Below, in pieces: positions 18,253 to 26,269 of a stretch of DNA of 64,000 bases. The DNA is from Pseudosporangium ferrugineum (lineage in GTDB: Bacteria > Actinomycetota > Actinomycetes > Mycobacteriales > Micromonosporaceae), in NCBI RefSeq assembly GCF_003002065.1, contig NZ_PVZG01000005.1, positions 310,001-374,000 of the forward strand, read 5' to 3'. The stretch's first letter is position 1; each line of letters starts with the position of its first letter. Below the pieces are notes generated by a model. That model ran no database searches and was not told where the DNA came from. It saw only the letters and a program-made list of their open reading frames with translations. The translations under genes and the position numbers were made by a program.

Positions 18253-18269
18253 GTCAATGTTCTGTTGAC
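18253..18269. promoter_or_regulatory. Second operator-like site between the HTH gene and MFS
   Basis: GTCAATGTTCTGTTGAC shares its outer bases GTCAA and TGTTGAC with the perfect palindrome at 18735-18751 and has the same 17-bp length. It overlaps the HTH gene's stop codon and lies about 33 bp upstream of the MFS start, a position suited to separate control of the transporter. Confidence 0.5.
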
Positions 18270-18733
18270 AACGCGCGGCGCACGTCGGCCAGCGCTACGC
18301 GGACGTGGCCGGGGAGGTCGGCGGCACGGACCGCGGTGAGGTCGTGGGCGGCCTGTTCGGCGAGGGCATACAGGCCGCCGGGCGGGGCGTCCAGGGCCGC
18401 GGCGACCGTGTCGCGCACCAGCGGCGCGCGGACGAAGCGGGACGGCCACCGCGGGTCCGCCGCGAGCGCGCGGTGCAGGGCGGAGACGGCCTCGCGAAGG
18501 GTGACGATGCTGGAGGCGTACCGGAGATCCTGGTCGTGCCGGCGGGCGCGGGCGGCCGCGACCAGACGCTGCCGCCGCTGCTCGGCCGCCTGGCGGCTGG
18601 CGAGGCCGAGCACCTCGGCGATCTGCGCCCAGGTGGCGCCGCCGTGCCGGGCGCGGTCGATCAGCTCCCGTTCCCGCTCGTCGAGGCGGGCGCGCGCGGT
18701 CGCGATCTCCGCGAGGTCCTCCAGCGTCGTCAT
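18254..18733 (-). CDS. Small HTH-containing regulator of the adjacent MFS gene
   Basis: A 159-aa protein. Residues 1-30 are a charged helix (ARARLDERERELIDRARHGG), followed by an HTH-like segment ATWAQIAEVLGLASRQAAEQ that resembles the sigma-70 region 4/AsnC-like HTH of small Actinoplanes and Streptomyces regulators. The C-terminal half is helical (TLREAVSALHRALAADPRW) and has no named family. The start ATG at 18733 has no Shine-Dalgarno. Instead TACTGT lies at -12 to -7, which suggests a leaderless transcript. That -10 element is buried in the 17-bp palindrome 18735-18751, so self-repression is likely. The regulatory partner is probably the MFS gene downstream. Confidence 0.65.
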   Translation of the reverse strand: MTTLEDLAEIATARARLDERERELIDRARHGGATWAQIAEVLGLASRQAAEQRRQRLVAAARARRHDQDLRYASSIVTLREAVSALHRALAADPRWPSRFVRAPLVRDTVAAALDAPPGGLYALAEQAAHDLTAVRAADLPGHVRVALADVRRALSTEH

Positions 18734-18734
18734 G

Positions 18735-18751
18735 CGTCAACAGTATGTTGA
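18735..18751. promoter_or_regulatory. 17-bp palindromic operator over a leaderless -10
   Basis: GTCAACAGTATGTTGAC is a perfect dyad with 7-bp arms and a 3-bp centre, placed 2 bp in front of the HTH gene's ATG. On the minus strand it includes the -10-like hexamer TACTGT at the distance expected for a transcript that begins at the start codon. A bound repressor would block the polymerase directly. Confidence 0.65.
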
Positions 18752-18807
18752 CAGGATGCGAGGTGGACGACCGACGGGCCCCCGTGTGGTCCCGCCGGCC
18801 GTCGTCC

Positions 18808-19251
18808 TCACCGCGCGGCCAGTTCCGCCCAGCCGGGCGCCCTCGGGGCCCGGCGCAGCGGCATCCGCGCCTCCGCCGGCGTGCGGTCCCCCTTGCGCTG
18901 GTTGCAGCGCCCGCACGCGGCGACGGTGTTGTCCCAGGTGTTGCCCCCGCCGCGGGATCGCGGCAGGACGTGGTCGATGGTGGAGGCGGCCCCGCCGCAG
19001 TAGCCGCAGCGGTGGCCGTCGCGGGTCAGCACGCCGCCCCGGGACCAGCCCGGCCCGCGGCTGTGCCGCCAGCGCGTCACCACGTAGCTGACCAGCCGCA
19101 CCACGGTCGGGATGGGAAAGACGCCCATGCGTGCGTCCGGCCGGGCCTCCTGCACCACCGCCACCTCGCGGCACAGCATCCGGATCGCGTGCCGGACGCT
19201 GACCCGGTGCAGCGGCCCGTAGTCGGCGTTGAGTACCAGGACCACACTCAT
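18808..19251 (-). CDS. HNH endonuclease family protein
   Basis: A 147-aa nuclease-like protein. The N-terminal part VVLVLNADYGPLHRVSVRHA and AIRMLCREVAVV is the usual lead of actinobacterial stand-alone HNH proteins. The C-terminal half has the zinc CxxC pairs and the HNH core, RCGYCGG, then STIDHVLPRSRGG, NTWDNTVAACGRCNQRKGD. Start ATG at 19251 or GTG at 19254; GGAGG lies 6-9 bases upstream. Such genes are often chromosomal single copies with no mobile element around them, and nothing here (no restriction partner, no intron) shows what it cuts. It is the right-hand gene of an accessory patch with a broken exporter and a regulated MFS. Confidence 0.85.
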   Translation of the reverse strand: MSVVLVLNADYGPLHRVSVRHAIRMLCREVAVVQEARPDARMGVFPIPTVVRLVSYVVTRWRHSRGPGWSRGGVLTRDGHRCGYCGGAASTIDHVLPRSRGGGNTWDNTVAACGRCNQRKGDRTPAEARMPLRRAPRAPGWAELAAR

Positions 19252-19467
19252 CACGGTTCACCTCCCCTGTGCCGCGGGCAGGAAAAAGCCGCCCTGCCCC
19301 GGACAGCACGGGGTGGACGGCGACGGCCCGGCGCGCACGCCTCAACCGTTGCGGTGACCCCTGCTCCCGTGCCGGACAGCCGTCATCTCTGCTCCCTGTG
19401 AGCCCGGTGACCCGGGCCTCGTCGTCGGATCACAAGGTAGGGCGAAGGACGGGTACCGGACAACGCA

Positions 19468-20118
19468 TTAATCGACCAGCGTGCGGCGCACGGCGGCGAG
19501 GAGCTGGGCGAGGCCGATCAGGCCCAGGAGGATCCAGACCAGGACCGCGACCAGGACGACCGTACGGTCCCAGCCGGGGTGGACCAGGCCCGCTACGCCG
19601 CCGGCGACCAGCCCGCTCACCGCCACCGAGACCCGGGTCGGACGCTCGCCGACGGTCACCACGCCCAGCCCGTCCATGCCGGCCGCGGCGGCGCGGGCCC
19701 GGACGTACTCGTGCAGCCAGCTCACCGCGAGAGCGGCCACGACCAGCCAGCCCGGCACCCCGGCCACCCAGAAGGCGGCCAGCCACGCCAGCTCGCCGAG
19801 CCGGTCGGCGACCGAGTCGTAGACGAAGCCCAGCCGGGTGGTGCGGCCGGTCACCACGGCCACCGCGCCGTCGAGGGCGTCGGCGAAGCTCGCCAGCAGG
19901 ACCAGCACCGCCCCGGCGAGCAGCGGCACGAACGGCACGCCCGCGCAGAGCAGCAGGCCGGCGACGGTCACCGTGGTCGGGCCGACGCGCCACCGGCCGA
20001 GCAGGCTGCCGCCCCGGTACGCGAGCCGCACCCACCCGCGCACCACCGGCGAGGCCGTGCGCGGATCGAAGCCGCCGTGCAGCGCCGACCACGCCGCGGC
20101 GTACTGCTCCCAGGTCAC
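19468..20118 (-). CDS. CDP-alcohol phosphatidyltransferase family protein
   Basis: An integral membrane phosphotransferase of 216 aa that would move a phospho-group from a CDP-alcohol to an acceptor in phospholipid or inositol-phosphate-lipid synthesis. The signature is present in adapted form, ADALDGAVAVVTGRTTRLG followed by FVYDSVADR. The four acidic residues of the DG-x-x-A-x8-G-x3-D-x3-D motif are all there, but the arginine after the first alanine is Val. About six membrane helices are visible. Start GTG at 20118 lies 3 bp after the metF stop, so the two are co-transcribed. The acceptor cannot be named; it differs from the usual pgsA and pis genes by the AV in place of AR. Confidence 0.78.
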   Translation of the reverse strand: MTWEQYAAAWSALHGGFDPRTASPVVRGWVRLAYRGGSLLGRWRVGPTTVTVAGLLLCAGVPFVPLLAGAVLVLLASFADALDGAVAVVTGRTTRLGFVYDSVADRLGELAWLAAFWVAGVPGWLVVAALAVSWLHEYVRARAAAAGMDGLGVVTVGERPTRVSVAVSGLVAGGVAGLVHPGWDRTVVLVAVLVWILLGLIGLAQLLAAVRRTLVD

Positions 20119-20121
20119 CGG

Positions 20122-21048
20122 TCAGGCGGCGGCGGGCGCGGCGTTCACGCCGGTGAGCTGCTGCCACACCTCGCGCGTCGCCGGGGAGCGGTTCATGGTG
20201 ATGAAGTGGATGCCCGGGACGCCCTCGTCGAGCAGCCGGCGGCACATCTCCCCGCACAGCTCGATGCCGAGCTTGCGCACGCCCGCCTCGTCGTCGGCGA
20301 TCCGCTCGAAGCGGGCCAGCAGGTCCGGCGGGAACGGCGCGCCGGACAGCTGCGCCGAGCGCGCGATGGTCGCCATCCGCAGCACCGGCATGACGCCCGG
20401 CACGATCGGGGTGTCGCAGCCCGCGGCCGCGACCCGGTCGCGCAGCCGCAGGTAGTCGTCGGCCTCGAAGAACATCTGGGTGATCGCGAAGTCGGCGCCG
20501 GCCCGGCACTTCGCGATGAAGTTGCGGGTGTCGCTCTCGATGTCGGGCGAGCGGGGGTGCTTGTACGGGAAGGCGGCCACCCCGACGCTGAAATCCCCGG
20601 CGTCGCGCAGCAGCCGGACCAGGTCCTCGGCGTACAGCACGCCCTCGGGGTGGCGGACCCACTCGCCGTTGGGGTCGCCGGGCGGGTCGCCGCGCACCGC
20701 CAGCACGTTGCGGATGCCGGCGCCGGCCAGCCGCCCGACCACGTTGCGCAGCTCGGCGACGGAGTGGTTGACCGCCGTCAGGTGCGCCATGGGCAGCAGC
20801 GTCGTCTCGGTCGCGACCCGCTCGGTCACCTCGACCGTGGTGTCACGGGTGGTGCCGCCGGCGCCGTACGTGATCGAGACGAAGTCCGGCCGCAGCGGCT
20901 CGAGCTCGCGGATCGTGCGCCACAGCAGCTGCTCCGCCTCGCGCGTCTTCGGCGGCATGAACTCGAACGAGAACGTCGGCGCCGGCCGGCGGATCAGGTC
21001 ACCGATCGCCGGGGACGCCGGGAGACGCGAAGGAAGTCCGAGAGCCAC
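20122..21048 (-). CDS. metF: Methylenetetrahydrofolate reductase
   Basis: Flavoprotein of one-carbon metabolism, 308 aa, which reduces 5,10-methylene-THF to 5-methyl-THF for methionine synthesis. Family stretches are TFSFEFMPPKTREAEQLLW at the N-terminus, DFVSITYGAGGTTRDTTVEV, NVLAVRGDPPGDP, ADFAITQMFFEADDYLRLRD and IVPGVMPVLRMATIARSAQL. The order and length fit the bacterial MetF barrel without a C-terminal regulatory domain. The start GTG at 21048 is 53 bp from the divergent GGPP synthase start. It leads a two-gene unit with the CDP-alcohol phosphotransferase. In Mycobacterium tuberculosis a metF-like gene (Rv2172c) likewise sits next to a polyprenyl synthase. Confidence 0.93.
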   Translation of the reverse strand: MALGLPSRLPASPAIGDLIRRPAPTFSFEFMPPKTREAEQLLWRTIRELEPLRPDFVSITYGAGGTTRDTTVEVTERVATETTLLPMAHLTAVNHSVAELRNVVGRLAGAGIRNVLAVRGDPPGDPNGEWVRHPEGVLYAEDLVRLLRDAGDFSVGVAAFPYKHPRSPDIESDTRNFIAKCRAGADFAITQMFFEADDYLRLRDRVAAAGCDTPIVPGVMPVLRMATIARSAQLSGAPFPPDLLARFERIADDEAGVRKLGIELCGEMCRRLLDEGVPGIHFITMNRSPATREVWQQLTGVNAAPAAA

Positions 21049-21101
21049 ACCGGAGACTCTACCGGCTGCCGCGTACCCGCAGACCGGCTAGGTTTGGCGC
21101 C

Positions 21102-22169
21102 GTGACCTCCCCGCTGGAACGCGCCGGCCTGCGCCCCCGCGTCGACAAGGCCCTCGCCGCCTTCCTCGCGGCGCAGCGCACCCGGCTGCTCGCGATCGAC
21201 GACGCCCTCGCCGACGTGGCGGACGCGCTGGAGGCCTTCGTGCTGCGCGGCGGCAAGCGGCTGCGGCCCGCCTTCGCCTACTGGGGCTACCGCGGCGCCG
21301 GCGGCATCGACTCCGACCACGTGGTCACCGCGGTCGCCGCGCTGGAGCTGGTGCAGGCGGGCGCGCTGATCCACGACGACCTGATGGACCGCTCGGACAC
21401 CCGGCGCGGCGAGCCCTCGGTGCACAAGCGCTTCGCGGCCCGGCACGCCGCGGCGGCGTGGCGCGGCCCGGCCGGCGCCTTCGGGGACAACGCCGCGGTG
21501 CTGCTCGGCGACCTGGCGCTGGTCTGGTCCGACGAGCTGCTGCACGGCTCCGGCGTCGCCCTGGAGGATCTGGCCCGGGCCCGGCCGGTCTTCGACGAGA
21601 TGCGCACGGAGGTGACCGTCGGCCAGTATCTCGACGTGCTCACCCCGGTCACCGGCGACACGTCGGCGGCGCGCGCGAGCAAGGTAGCCCGGTACAAGTC
21701 GGCGAAGTACACGGTCGAGCGGCCGCTGCTGATGGGGGCCGCGCTGGCCGCCGCCACCCCCGCGCAGCTCGCGGCGTACTCGGGCTTCGGCCTGCCGCTG
21801 GGCGAGGCGTTCCAGCTGCGCGACGACGTGCTGGGCGTCTTCGGCGACCCGGAGGTGACCGGCAAGCCGGCCGGCGACGACCTGCGGGAGGGCAAGCGCA
21901 CGTACCTGATCGCGGCGGCGTACGAGACGCTCTCCGCAGCCGGCCGGGCCGAGGTCGAGCGCGGGCTGGGCGACCCGGGGCTGGACGAGCAGGGGGTTTC
22001 GCGGCTGCGCGCGATCATCACGGGGAGCGGCGCGCCGGCCCGGACGGAGGCGCGGATCGCCGCGCTCACCGAGGAGGCGCTGGCGGCCCTGGAGGCCGCG
22101 GAGGTCGAGCCGGAGGCCCGCGCCGTGCTGCTGGAGCTCGCCGACGCGGCCGTACGCCGCACGGTGTAG
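21102..22169 (+). CDS. idsA: Polyprenyl (geranylgeranyl) diphosphate synthase
   Basis: A 355-aa trans-prenyltransferase that makes GGPP or a longer chain from IPP and DMAPP/FPP for carotenoids, quinones and lipids. The first Asp-rich motif is LIHDDLMDRSDTRRG and the second is QLRDDVLGVFGDPEVTGKPA. FVLRGGKRLRPAFAYW is the IPP-binding region. Residues before the first motif (ALELVQAGALIHDD) are small and neutral, which suits C20 synthesis but is not decisive. The start GTG at 21102 has a weak Shine-Dalgarno. It faces the lycopene cyclase genes, convergently with a 3-bp gap, so substrate supply and ring closure of carotenoids are encoded back to back. The carotenoid-tailoring operon lies 10 kb away. 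Confidence 0.9.
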   Translation: MTSPLERAGLRPRVDKALAAFLAAQRTRLLAIDDALADVADALEAFVLRGGKRLRPAFAYWGYRGAGGIDSDHVVTAVAALELVQAGALIHDDLMDRSDTRRGEPSVHKRFAARHAAAAWRGPAGAFGDNAAVLLGDLALVWSDELLHGSGVALEDLARARPVFDEMRTEVTVGQYLDVLTPVTGDTSAARASKVARYKSAKYTVERPLLMGAALAAATPAQLAAYSGFGLPLGEAFQLRDDVLGVFGDPEVTGKPAGDDLREGKRTYLIAAAYETLSAAGRAEVERGLGDPGLDEQGVSRLRAIITGSGAPARTEARIAALTEEALAALEAAEVEPEARAVLLELADAAVRRTV

Positions 22170-22172
22170 GGG

Positions 22173-22523
22173 TCAGCGCCGGAGGCGTCGCAGCAGCTTG
22201 CTGCCCTCCCCGGCGCGCGGCCCGGGCTGGACGCCGCGCCGGCCGAGCCAGACCCACACCGACAGGGTCAGCAGCACCATCGCGAAGCCGAAGAGCAGGT
22301 CCTCCACCGGCGCGTACGCGATCCGCAGCCCGAGGATCGCGTCCGGGTCGTAGATCACGATGTGCCGCCCGGTCAGGATGCCGTTGGACAGCAGCTGGAA
22401 GACGATGATGATCGGGTACGTGGCCCAGAAGACCACCCGCCGCACGAGCGCCGTACGCAGCACGAACAGGTCGGCCACGAGCGCGCCCGCCACGCCGAGC
22501 AGGGCCGCCACGGTGTAGCTCAT
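22173..22523 (-). CDS. crtYd: Lycopene cyclase domain protein, CrtYd type
   Basis: A small membrane protein of 116 aa with three hydrophobic helices, one half of the heterodimeric actinobacterial lycopene cyclase. The diagnostic stretch is IAYAPVEDLLFGFAMVLLTL, carrying the Pro-x-Glu-(Asp/Glu) active-site pair and an aromatic tail, preceded by VIYDPDAILGLR. It begins with ATG at 22523, overlapping the crtYc stop by ATGA, so equal amounts of both subunits are expected. Homologues make beta or epsilon rings, or in C50 pathways elongate and cyclise; no C50 prenyltransferase is near, so simple cyclisation is the safer reading. The C-terminus is basic (SKLLRRLRR). Confidence 0.88.
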   Translation of the reverse strand: MSYTVAALLGVAGALVADLFVLRTALVRRVVFWATYPIIIVFQLLSNGILTGRHIVIYDPDAILGLRIAYAPVEDLLFGFAMVLLTLSVWVWLGRRGVQPGPRAGEGSKLLRRLRR

Positions 22524-22870
22524 GCGTCCTCCGCCGGCCTGCCGAGCTCGTCACCCGCCGGCTTGCCGAGCACGGCTCGCACGGCCTCGAACCCGAGCAC
22601 CGCGCAGATCGGCACGACGACGAAGAACAGCACCTCGTCGAGCGGCAGCCCGCCGGGCAGCAGCACGCCGGTGGTCTGGGCGGGGTCGAACGTCCAGTGC
22701 CCCGCCGCGATGGCCGCGAGGTCCCAGAGCCCGAAGACGACCACCACCGGCAGCAGCGTGAGCAGCAGCCGCCGCCACCGGCGCAGCACGTTGACCTTCA
22801 GCACCGGCTCCAGCCAGAGCGCGCAGATCAGGCAGCCGGCGAGCACGGCCAGGTACGCCAGGTGCCGCAT
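22520..22870 (-). CDS. crtYc: Lycopene cyclase domain protein, CrtYc type
   Basis: The other half of the lycopene cyclase, 116 aa with three membrane helices. The key stretch GGLPLDEVLFFVVVPICAV holds the conserved acidic pair of the first cyclase repeat, with the preceding FDPAQTTGVLLP loop typical of CrtYc. The start ATG at 22870 is 6 bp after the stop of the Rv2175c-type DNA-binding protein gene, so the cyclase genes are read from that regulator's transcript. With GGPP synthase on the other strand, it makes the second carotenoid locus of the window. Phytoene synthase is not present. Confidence 0.88.
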   Translation of the reverse strand: MRHLAYLAVLAGCLICALWLEPVLKVNVLRRWRRLLLTLLPVVVVFGLWDLAAIAAGHWTFDPAQTTGVLLPGGLPLDEVLFFVVVPICAVLGFEAVRAVLGKPAGDELGRPAEDA

Positions 22871-22876
22871 CCGGGC

Positions 22877-23251
22877 TCAGAAGCCGAGCGCCTGCGCGCG
22901 CCGCTTGACCTCGCGGGCGCGGTCGCCGCCGAGCGCCACCGCGCCGCAGCCGCCGAGGGTCTCGTCGGGCTCGTACAGCCACCCGACGGCTTCTTCGTCG
23001 TTGTACCCAGCGTCGCGGAGCAAGGTGACGATGCCGGGGAGGTGCTTGAGCACGGTGCTGTTGGCCACCAGCTCGGCGGGCACCACCCGGATGCCGTCAC
23101 GCCGCACCGCGAGCAGCGCGCCGTCGCGGATCATCTGGTGCACCTTGCTGATCGACACATCCAGCCGGTCCGCCACGTCGGGCAGGTTGATCCACTCGGC
23201 CGGGCCGGCCGGCTGGGCGGCCGCCGGGCCCATGGTTACGGAATCGGTCAC
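22877..23251 (-). CDS. Rv2175c-family DNA-binding protein
   Basis: A 124-aa winged-HTH protein of the family of M. tuberculosis Rv2175c, a phosphorylation substrate of the kinase PknL. The HTH spans AEWINLPDVADRLDVSISKV then HQMIRDGALLAVRRDG. The C-terminal domain has VLKHLPGIVTLLRDAGYND, EEAVGWLYEPDETLGG and the terminal REVKRRAQALGF, all in family order. The start is set at GTG 23251 (MTDSVTMGPAAAQ); ATG 23233 is the alternative. As in mycobacteria a PASTA kinase is the near neighbour (start 24302, opposite strand). In this genome the gene also heads the crtYc-crtYd unit. A phospho-control of DNA binding is inferred from the mycobacterial case. Confidence 0.88.
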   Translation of the reverse strand: MTDSVTMGPAAAQPAGPAEWINLPDVADRLDVSISKVHQMIRDGALLAVRRDGIRVVPAELVANSTVLKHLPGIVTLLRDAGYNDEEAVGWLYEPDETLGGCGAVALGGDRAREVKRRAQALGF

Positions 23252-23347
23252 CCGACCAGCGTGCCATGCCGCCCGCGGGCGCGACCACGCGGAACCCCTG
23301 AGCGGGCCGGGACGCACCCGGCCGGAGGAGAGCGGAGAGATGTCCCG

Positions 23348-24148
23348 ATGACCCTGTGGCGGAGAACCCGCAACGAGGTGGCCGGCGCCTGGCGGTCGCT
23401 GCGCTACGACCTGGGCCGGCGCGAACCGGACCCGGCCGGTCCGCGGCACGGTCCGCTCGGCGGGCACCGGGCCCGGGCGGCCGCGTTCGAGGACGTCACC
23501 GCGACCGGTTTCAGCACGTTCGGCGGCGCGGGGGTCACCGACGGGCTGCGGACCGCGTACGGCCCCGGCCACGCCCGCCAGCCGCGCCGCCTGGTCGCCG
23601 TCACGGCGTTCGGCGTGCTCGCGGTGGCCGGCGCGACGGGCAGCTACTTCGCGGTGGTCAACGGGCTGGGTGCGCTGCTCGGGCAGCAGGGCGGCACGGA
23701 GCCGTACCCGCTGTCCGCGGCCGCTCCGGGCGGCGACGCGGACGGGCTGTCGCACGAGGGCCTGGGCCGGGGTGCCGCCCGCGCCGACGAGCCGGCCGCG
23801 GAGCCGGGTCCGGGCACGATCCGGGTGCTGCCGAACCCGGCGGCCACCGTGCCGGGCGCGCCGGCGACGACGGCGGCCCGGGCACCGCAGCCGCATCGGA
23901 CGACGGTGGGCGGCGCCGTGCCGGTGCCCACGCCGACGGACTGCGACTGCCTGACGCCGCCGGTGCCGACGCCCACCGCGGCACCCTCGTCGCCGTACGA
24001 GCCGCCGGCGGAGCCGTCGCCCAGCCCGTCCACGGACGACTCGCCCGCGCCGGAACCGAGCGACTCCGGATCGCCGGATCCGACCGCGACGGACGACGGC
24101 GGCAGCGGCGGGGGGACGGAACGGGCGCGGCACCCTCGCCGACACTGA
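23348..24148 (+). CDS. Single-pass membrane protein with Pro/Ser/Thr-rich outer tail
   Basis: A 266-aa protein not assigned to any family. Start ATG 23348; GGAGAG about 10 bases upstream. Residues 1-75 are soluble and Arg-rich (LWRRTRNEVAGAWRSLRYDL). A single membrane helix follows, RRLVAVTAFGVLAVAGATGS to about residue 105. The rest is a low-complexity, probably extracytoplasmic tail rich in Pro, Ala, Ser, Thr and Glu, with one Cys-x-Cys (PTDCDCLTPPVPTPT) and the PSPSPSTDDSPAPEPSDSG end. The layout resembles a wall-spanning stalk or an anti-sigma-like sensor without the sigma partner. It sits between the Rv2175c-type gene and the PASTA kinase and ends at a strong hairpin, so it may be part of the same signalling locus. 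The function is unknown. Confidence 0.6.
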   Translation: MTLWRRTRNEVAGAWRSLRYDLGRREPDPAGPRHGPLGGHRARAAAFEDVTATGFSTFGGAGVTDGLRTAYGPGHARQPRRLVAVTAFGVLAVAGATGSYFAVVNGLGALLGQQGGTEPYPLSAAAPGGDADGLSHEGLGRGAARADEPAAEPGPGTIRVLPNPAATVPGAPATTAARAPQPHRTTVGGAVPVPTPTDCDCLTPPVPTPTAAPSSPYEPPAEPSPSPSTDDSPAPEPSDSGSPDPTATDDGGSGGGTERARHPRRH

Positions 24149-24170
24149 TCCGATTTGTCATGATAAAGCG

Positions 24171-24194
24171 CCCGCGGTGCCCCGGCACCGCGGG
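24171..24194 (+). terminator. Hairpin terminator after the stalk-protein gene
   Basis: CCCGCGGTGCC and GGCACCGCGGG form a perfect 11-bp stem around a 2-base centre (a 4-base loop if the end pair is open), 23 bp after the stop at 24148. There is no U-tract, as usual for high-GC actinomycetes. It separates the gene from the kinase promoter. Confidence 0.75.
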
Positions 24195-24301
24195 CCGATT
24201 CATCCGCGATGCGCAGGTCAGCACGTGGTGCAGTACCCGTTCGGTCTCAGCTGGGACATCCTGGTCCGCCTTTCCCGGAAGGGCACATACACTTCACGCC
24301 G

Positions 24302-26269
24302 ATGGACACGACTGTCGCCGACACGTTGATCGGCACGACTATTGACGGGCGCTACCGGATCACCGGCCGCGTCGCCCGTGGTGGCATGGCGACCGTGTAC
24401 ACCGCCGTGGACGACCGGCTCGAGCGTACGGTCGCCCTGAAGATCATTCACCCCTCGCAGGCGACCAACGTCCACTTCGTCGACCGGTTCACCGACGAGG
24501 CGAAGACGATCGCCCGGCTGACCCACCCCAACGTCGTCGCCGTGTACGACCAGGGCCGCCACCAGGGCCTGCCCTACCTGGTCATGGAGTACGTCCAGGG
24601 CCGCACCCTGCGCGACCTGCTCACCCAGCGCCGCCGGCTCAACCCGGTCGAGGCGCTCGCCATCCTCGAGCAGATGCTCGCCGCGATCGCCGCCGCGCAC
24701 CGCGCGGGCCTGGTCCACCGCGACGTGAAGCCGGAGAACGTGCTGGTCGCCGAGGCGCCCAGCGGCGGCATCGCCAACCTCGTGGACAGCGTCGTCAAGG
24801 TGGCCGACTTCGGGCTGGCGCGCGCCGTCGAGGCAAGCACCGAGGGCGATTCGGGCCAACTGATGGCGACTGTGGCGTATGTCGCACCCGAACTCGTCAC
24901 CGACGGGCACGCGGATGCCCGCACGGATGTCTACTCGGCCGGCATCGTGCTGTTCGAGATGCTGACCGGCAAGGTGCCGTACGACGGCGGCGAGCCGGTC
25001 GAGGTCGCGTGGCAACACGTGGACAACGACGTGCCGGCCCCGTCCAGCATCGTCAAAGGGCTGCCCACCGTCCTGGACGACCTGGTCGCCCGGGCCACCC
25101 GCCGCGACCCCGGCGCGCGGCCCACCGACGCCGGCGCGCTGCTGGCCGAGGTGCAGGTCGTCCGCGACGACCTGGGCGCCGCCAACGTCGAGACCGCGCT
25201 GCTGCGCCAGGTGCCGGCCCGTCCGCCGGCCGCGGACGCCACCGCCCTGGTGCCCGCCCTGACGTCCGTCTACCCGGCCGCCGCCGACCGCCCCACCTGG
25301 GCCCGCCTGCCCGAGCAGGGCGCGCGCACCCGGGGCCAGCGGCGCCGCGGCGGCAGCCCGCCCCCGCCCTTCCCGGACACCCCGGCCGGCCGCTTCGGCG
25401 ACCGCCGGCGCCTCTTCCTCATCGCCGCCGTCTCGCTGATGGTCCTCACGGTCGTCTTCAGCACCTGGTGGGTCACGGCCGGGCGCTACACGGACGCGCC
25501 GCAGTTCGTGAACATGACCCGGGCGCAGGCCGAGCAGGAGGCGAGTGGCAAGGGCTTCTCGCTGCTCTTCGACGACGGCCGCTACGACGAGACCGTGCCC
25601 AAGGACGTGGTGCTCGCGCAGGACCCGCCGGCGGAGAAGCGGCTGGTCAAGGGCGGCAGCCTCACGCTGACGCTCTCCCTGGGCCCCGAGCGCTATCCGG
25701 TGCCGGACGTGGTCGGCATGGAGAAGGCCGCCGCCAAGGGCGAGCTGGAGAGCGCCAAGCTGAAGTTCAAGGAGGGCACGGGCAAGTACAGCGACGAGGT
25801 GGCGCAGGGCGTGGTCATCTCCACCGACCCCAAGGCCGGCGAGTCGCTCAAGCCCGGCACCACGGTGACCGTGGTGGTCAGCAAGGGCAAGGCGCCGATC
25901 ACCGTGCCGGACGTCAAGGGCAAGAACATCAACGACGCCCGCAACGAGCTGCAGAGCCGCGGCCTGGTCGTGGTGGAGCAGTACAAGGACAGCGACCAGC
26001 CCGCCGACACGGTCATCGGCCAGTCCCCCGGGGCCGGCACCGGCGCCGAGAAGGACGACGAGATCAAGCTCGACGTCAGCAAGGGCCCGCCGCAGATCCC
26101 CGTCCCCGACCTGACCAACCAGCCGTGCCAGCAGGCGGCGCAGGCGCTGCAGGGGATGAACCTGCGGGCCCGGCTCAACTTCAACCCCAACGGGCTCGTG
26201 CGCCAGCAGAACCCGCCACCGAACACGCCGGTGCCCCCGCAGACCGAGGTCGTGCTGAATTGTCTGTGA
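24302..26269 (+). CDS. pknL: PASTA-domain serine/threonine protein kinase (PknL/PknB type)
   Basis: A transmembrane kinase of 655 aa. The kinase domain (residues 15-280) has the Gly loop GRVARGGMATVY, the ATP lysine in VALKIIHP, catalytic HRDVKPENVLVAE, DFGLARAVE and APELVTDG. After a basic linker comes one membrane helix (RRLFLIAAVSLMVLTVVFST, near 390). The outer part has four PASTA repeats, each opening with a V-P-D-(V/L)-like signature (PVPDVVGME, TVPDVKGKN, PVPDLTNQP; the first, near residue 398, is degenerate). PASTA repeats sense peptidoglycan fragments. It ends with a terminal Cys (VVLNCL) and a Cys in the fourth repeat that could pair. The neighbour on the other strand is the Rv2175c-type substrate. 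It overlaps the endonuclease IV start by GTGA. Confidence 0.92.
   Translation: MDTTVADTLIGTTIDGRYRITGRVARGGMATVYTAVDDRLERTVALKIIHPSQATNVHFVDRFTDEAKTIARLTHPNVVAVYDQGRHQGLPYLVMEYVQGRTLRDLLTQRRRLNPVEALAILEQMLAAIAAAHRAGLVHRDVKPENVLVAEAPSGGIANLVDSVVKVADFGLARAVEASTEGDSGQLMATVAYVAPELVTDGHADARTDVYSAGIVLFEMLTGKVPYDGGEPVEVAWQHVDNDVPAPSSIVKGLPTVLDDLVARATRRDPGARPTDAGALLAEVQVVRDDLGAANVETALLRQVPARPPAADATALVPALTSVYPAAADRPTWARLPEQGARTRGQRRRGGSPPPPFPDTPAGRFGDRRRLFLIAAVSLMVLTVVFSTWWVTAGRYTDAPQFVNMTRAQAEQEASGKGFSLLFDDGRYDETVPKDVVLAQDPPAEKRLVKGGSLTLTLSLGPERYPVPDVVGMEKAAAKGELESAKLKFKEGTGKYSDEVAQGVVISTDPKAGESLKPGTTVTVVVSKGKAPITVPDVKGKNINDARNELQSRGLVVVEQYKDSDQPADTVIGQSPGAGTGAEKDDEIKLDVSKGPPQIPVPDLTNQPCQQAAQALQGMNLRARLNFNPNGLVRQQNPPPNTPVPPQTEVVLNCL

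Noticed and set aside
16346..19251. Accessory patch considered as a mobile element.
   Set aside because: No transposase, integrase, flanking direct repeats or tRNA attachment site could be seen; the HNH gene alone is not evidence.
19579..21105. A 508-codon plus-strand frame opposite metF and the CDP-alcohol phosphotransferase.
   Set aside because: Low-complexity His/Arg/Pro composition and complete overlap with two well-supported minus-strand genes.
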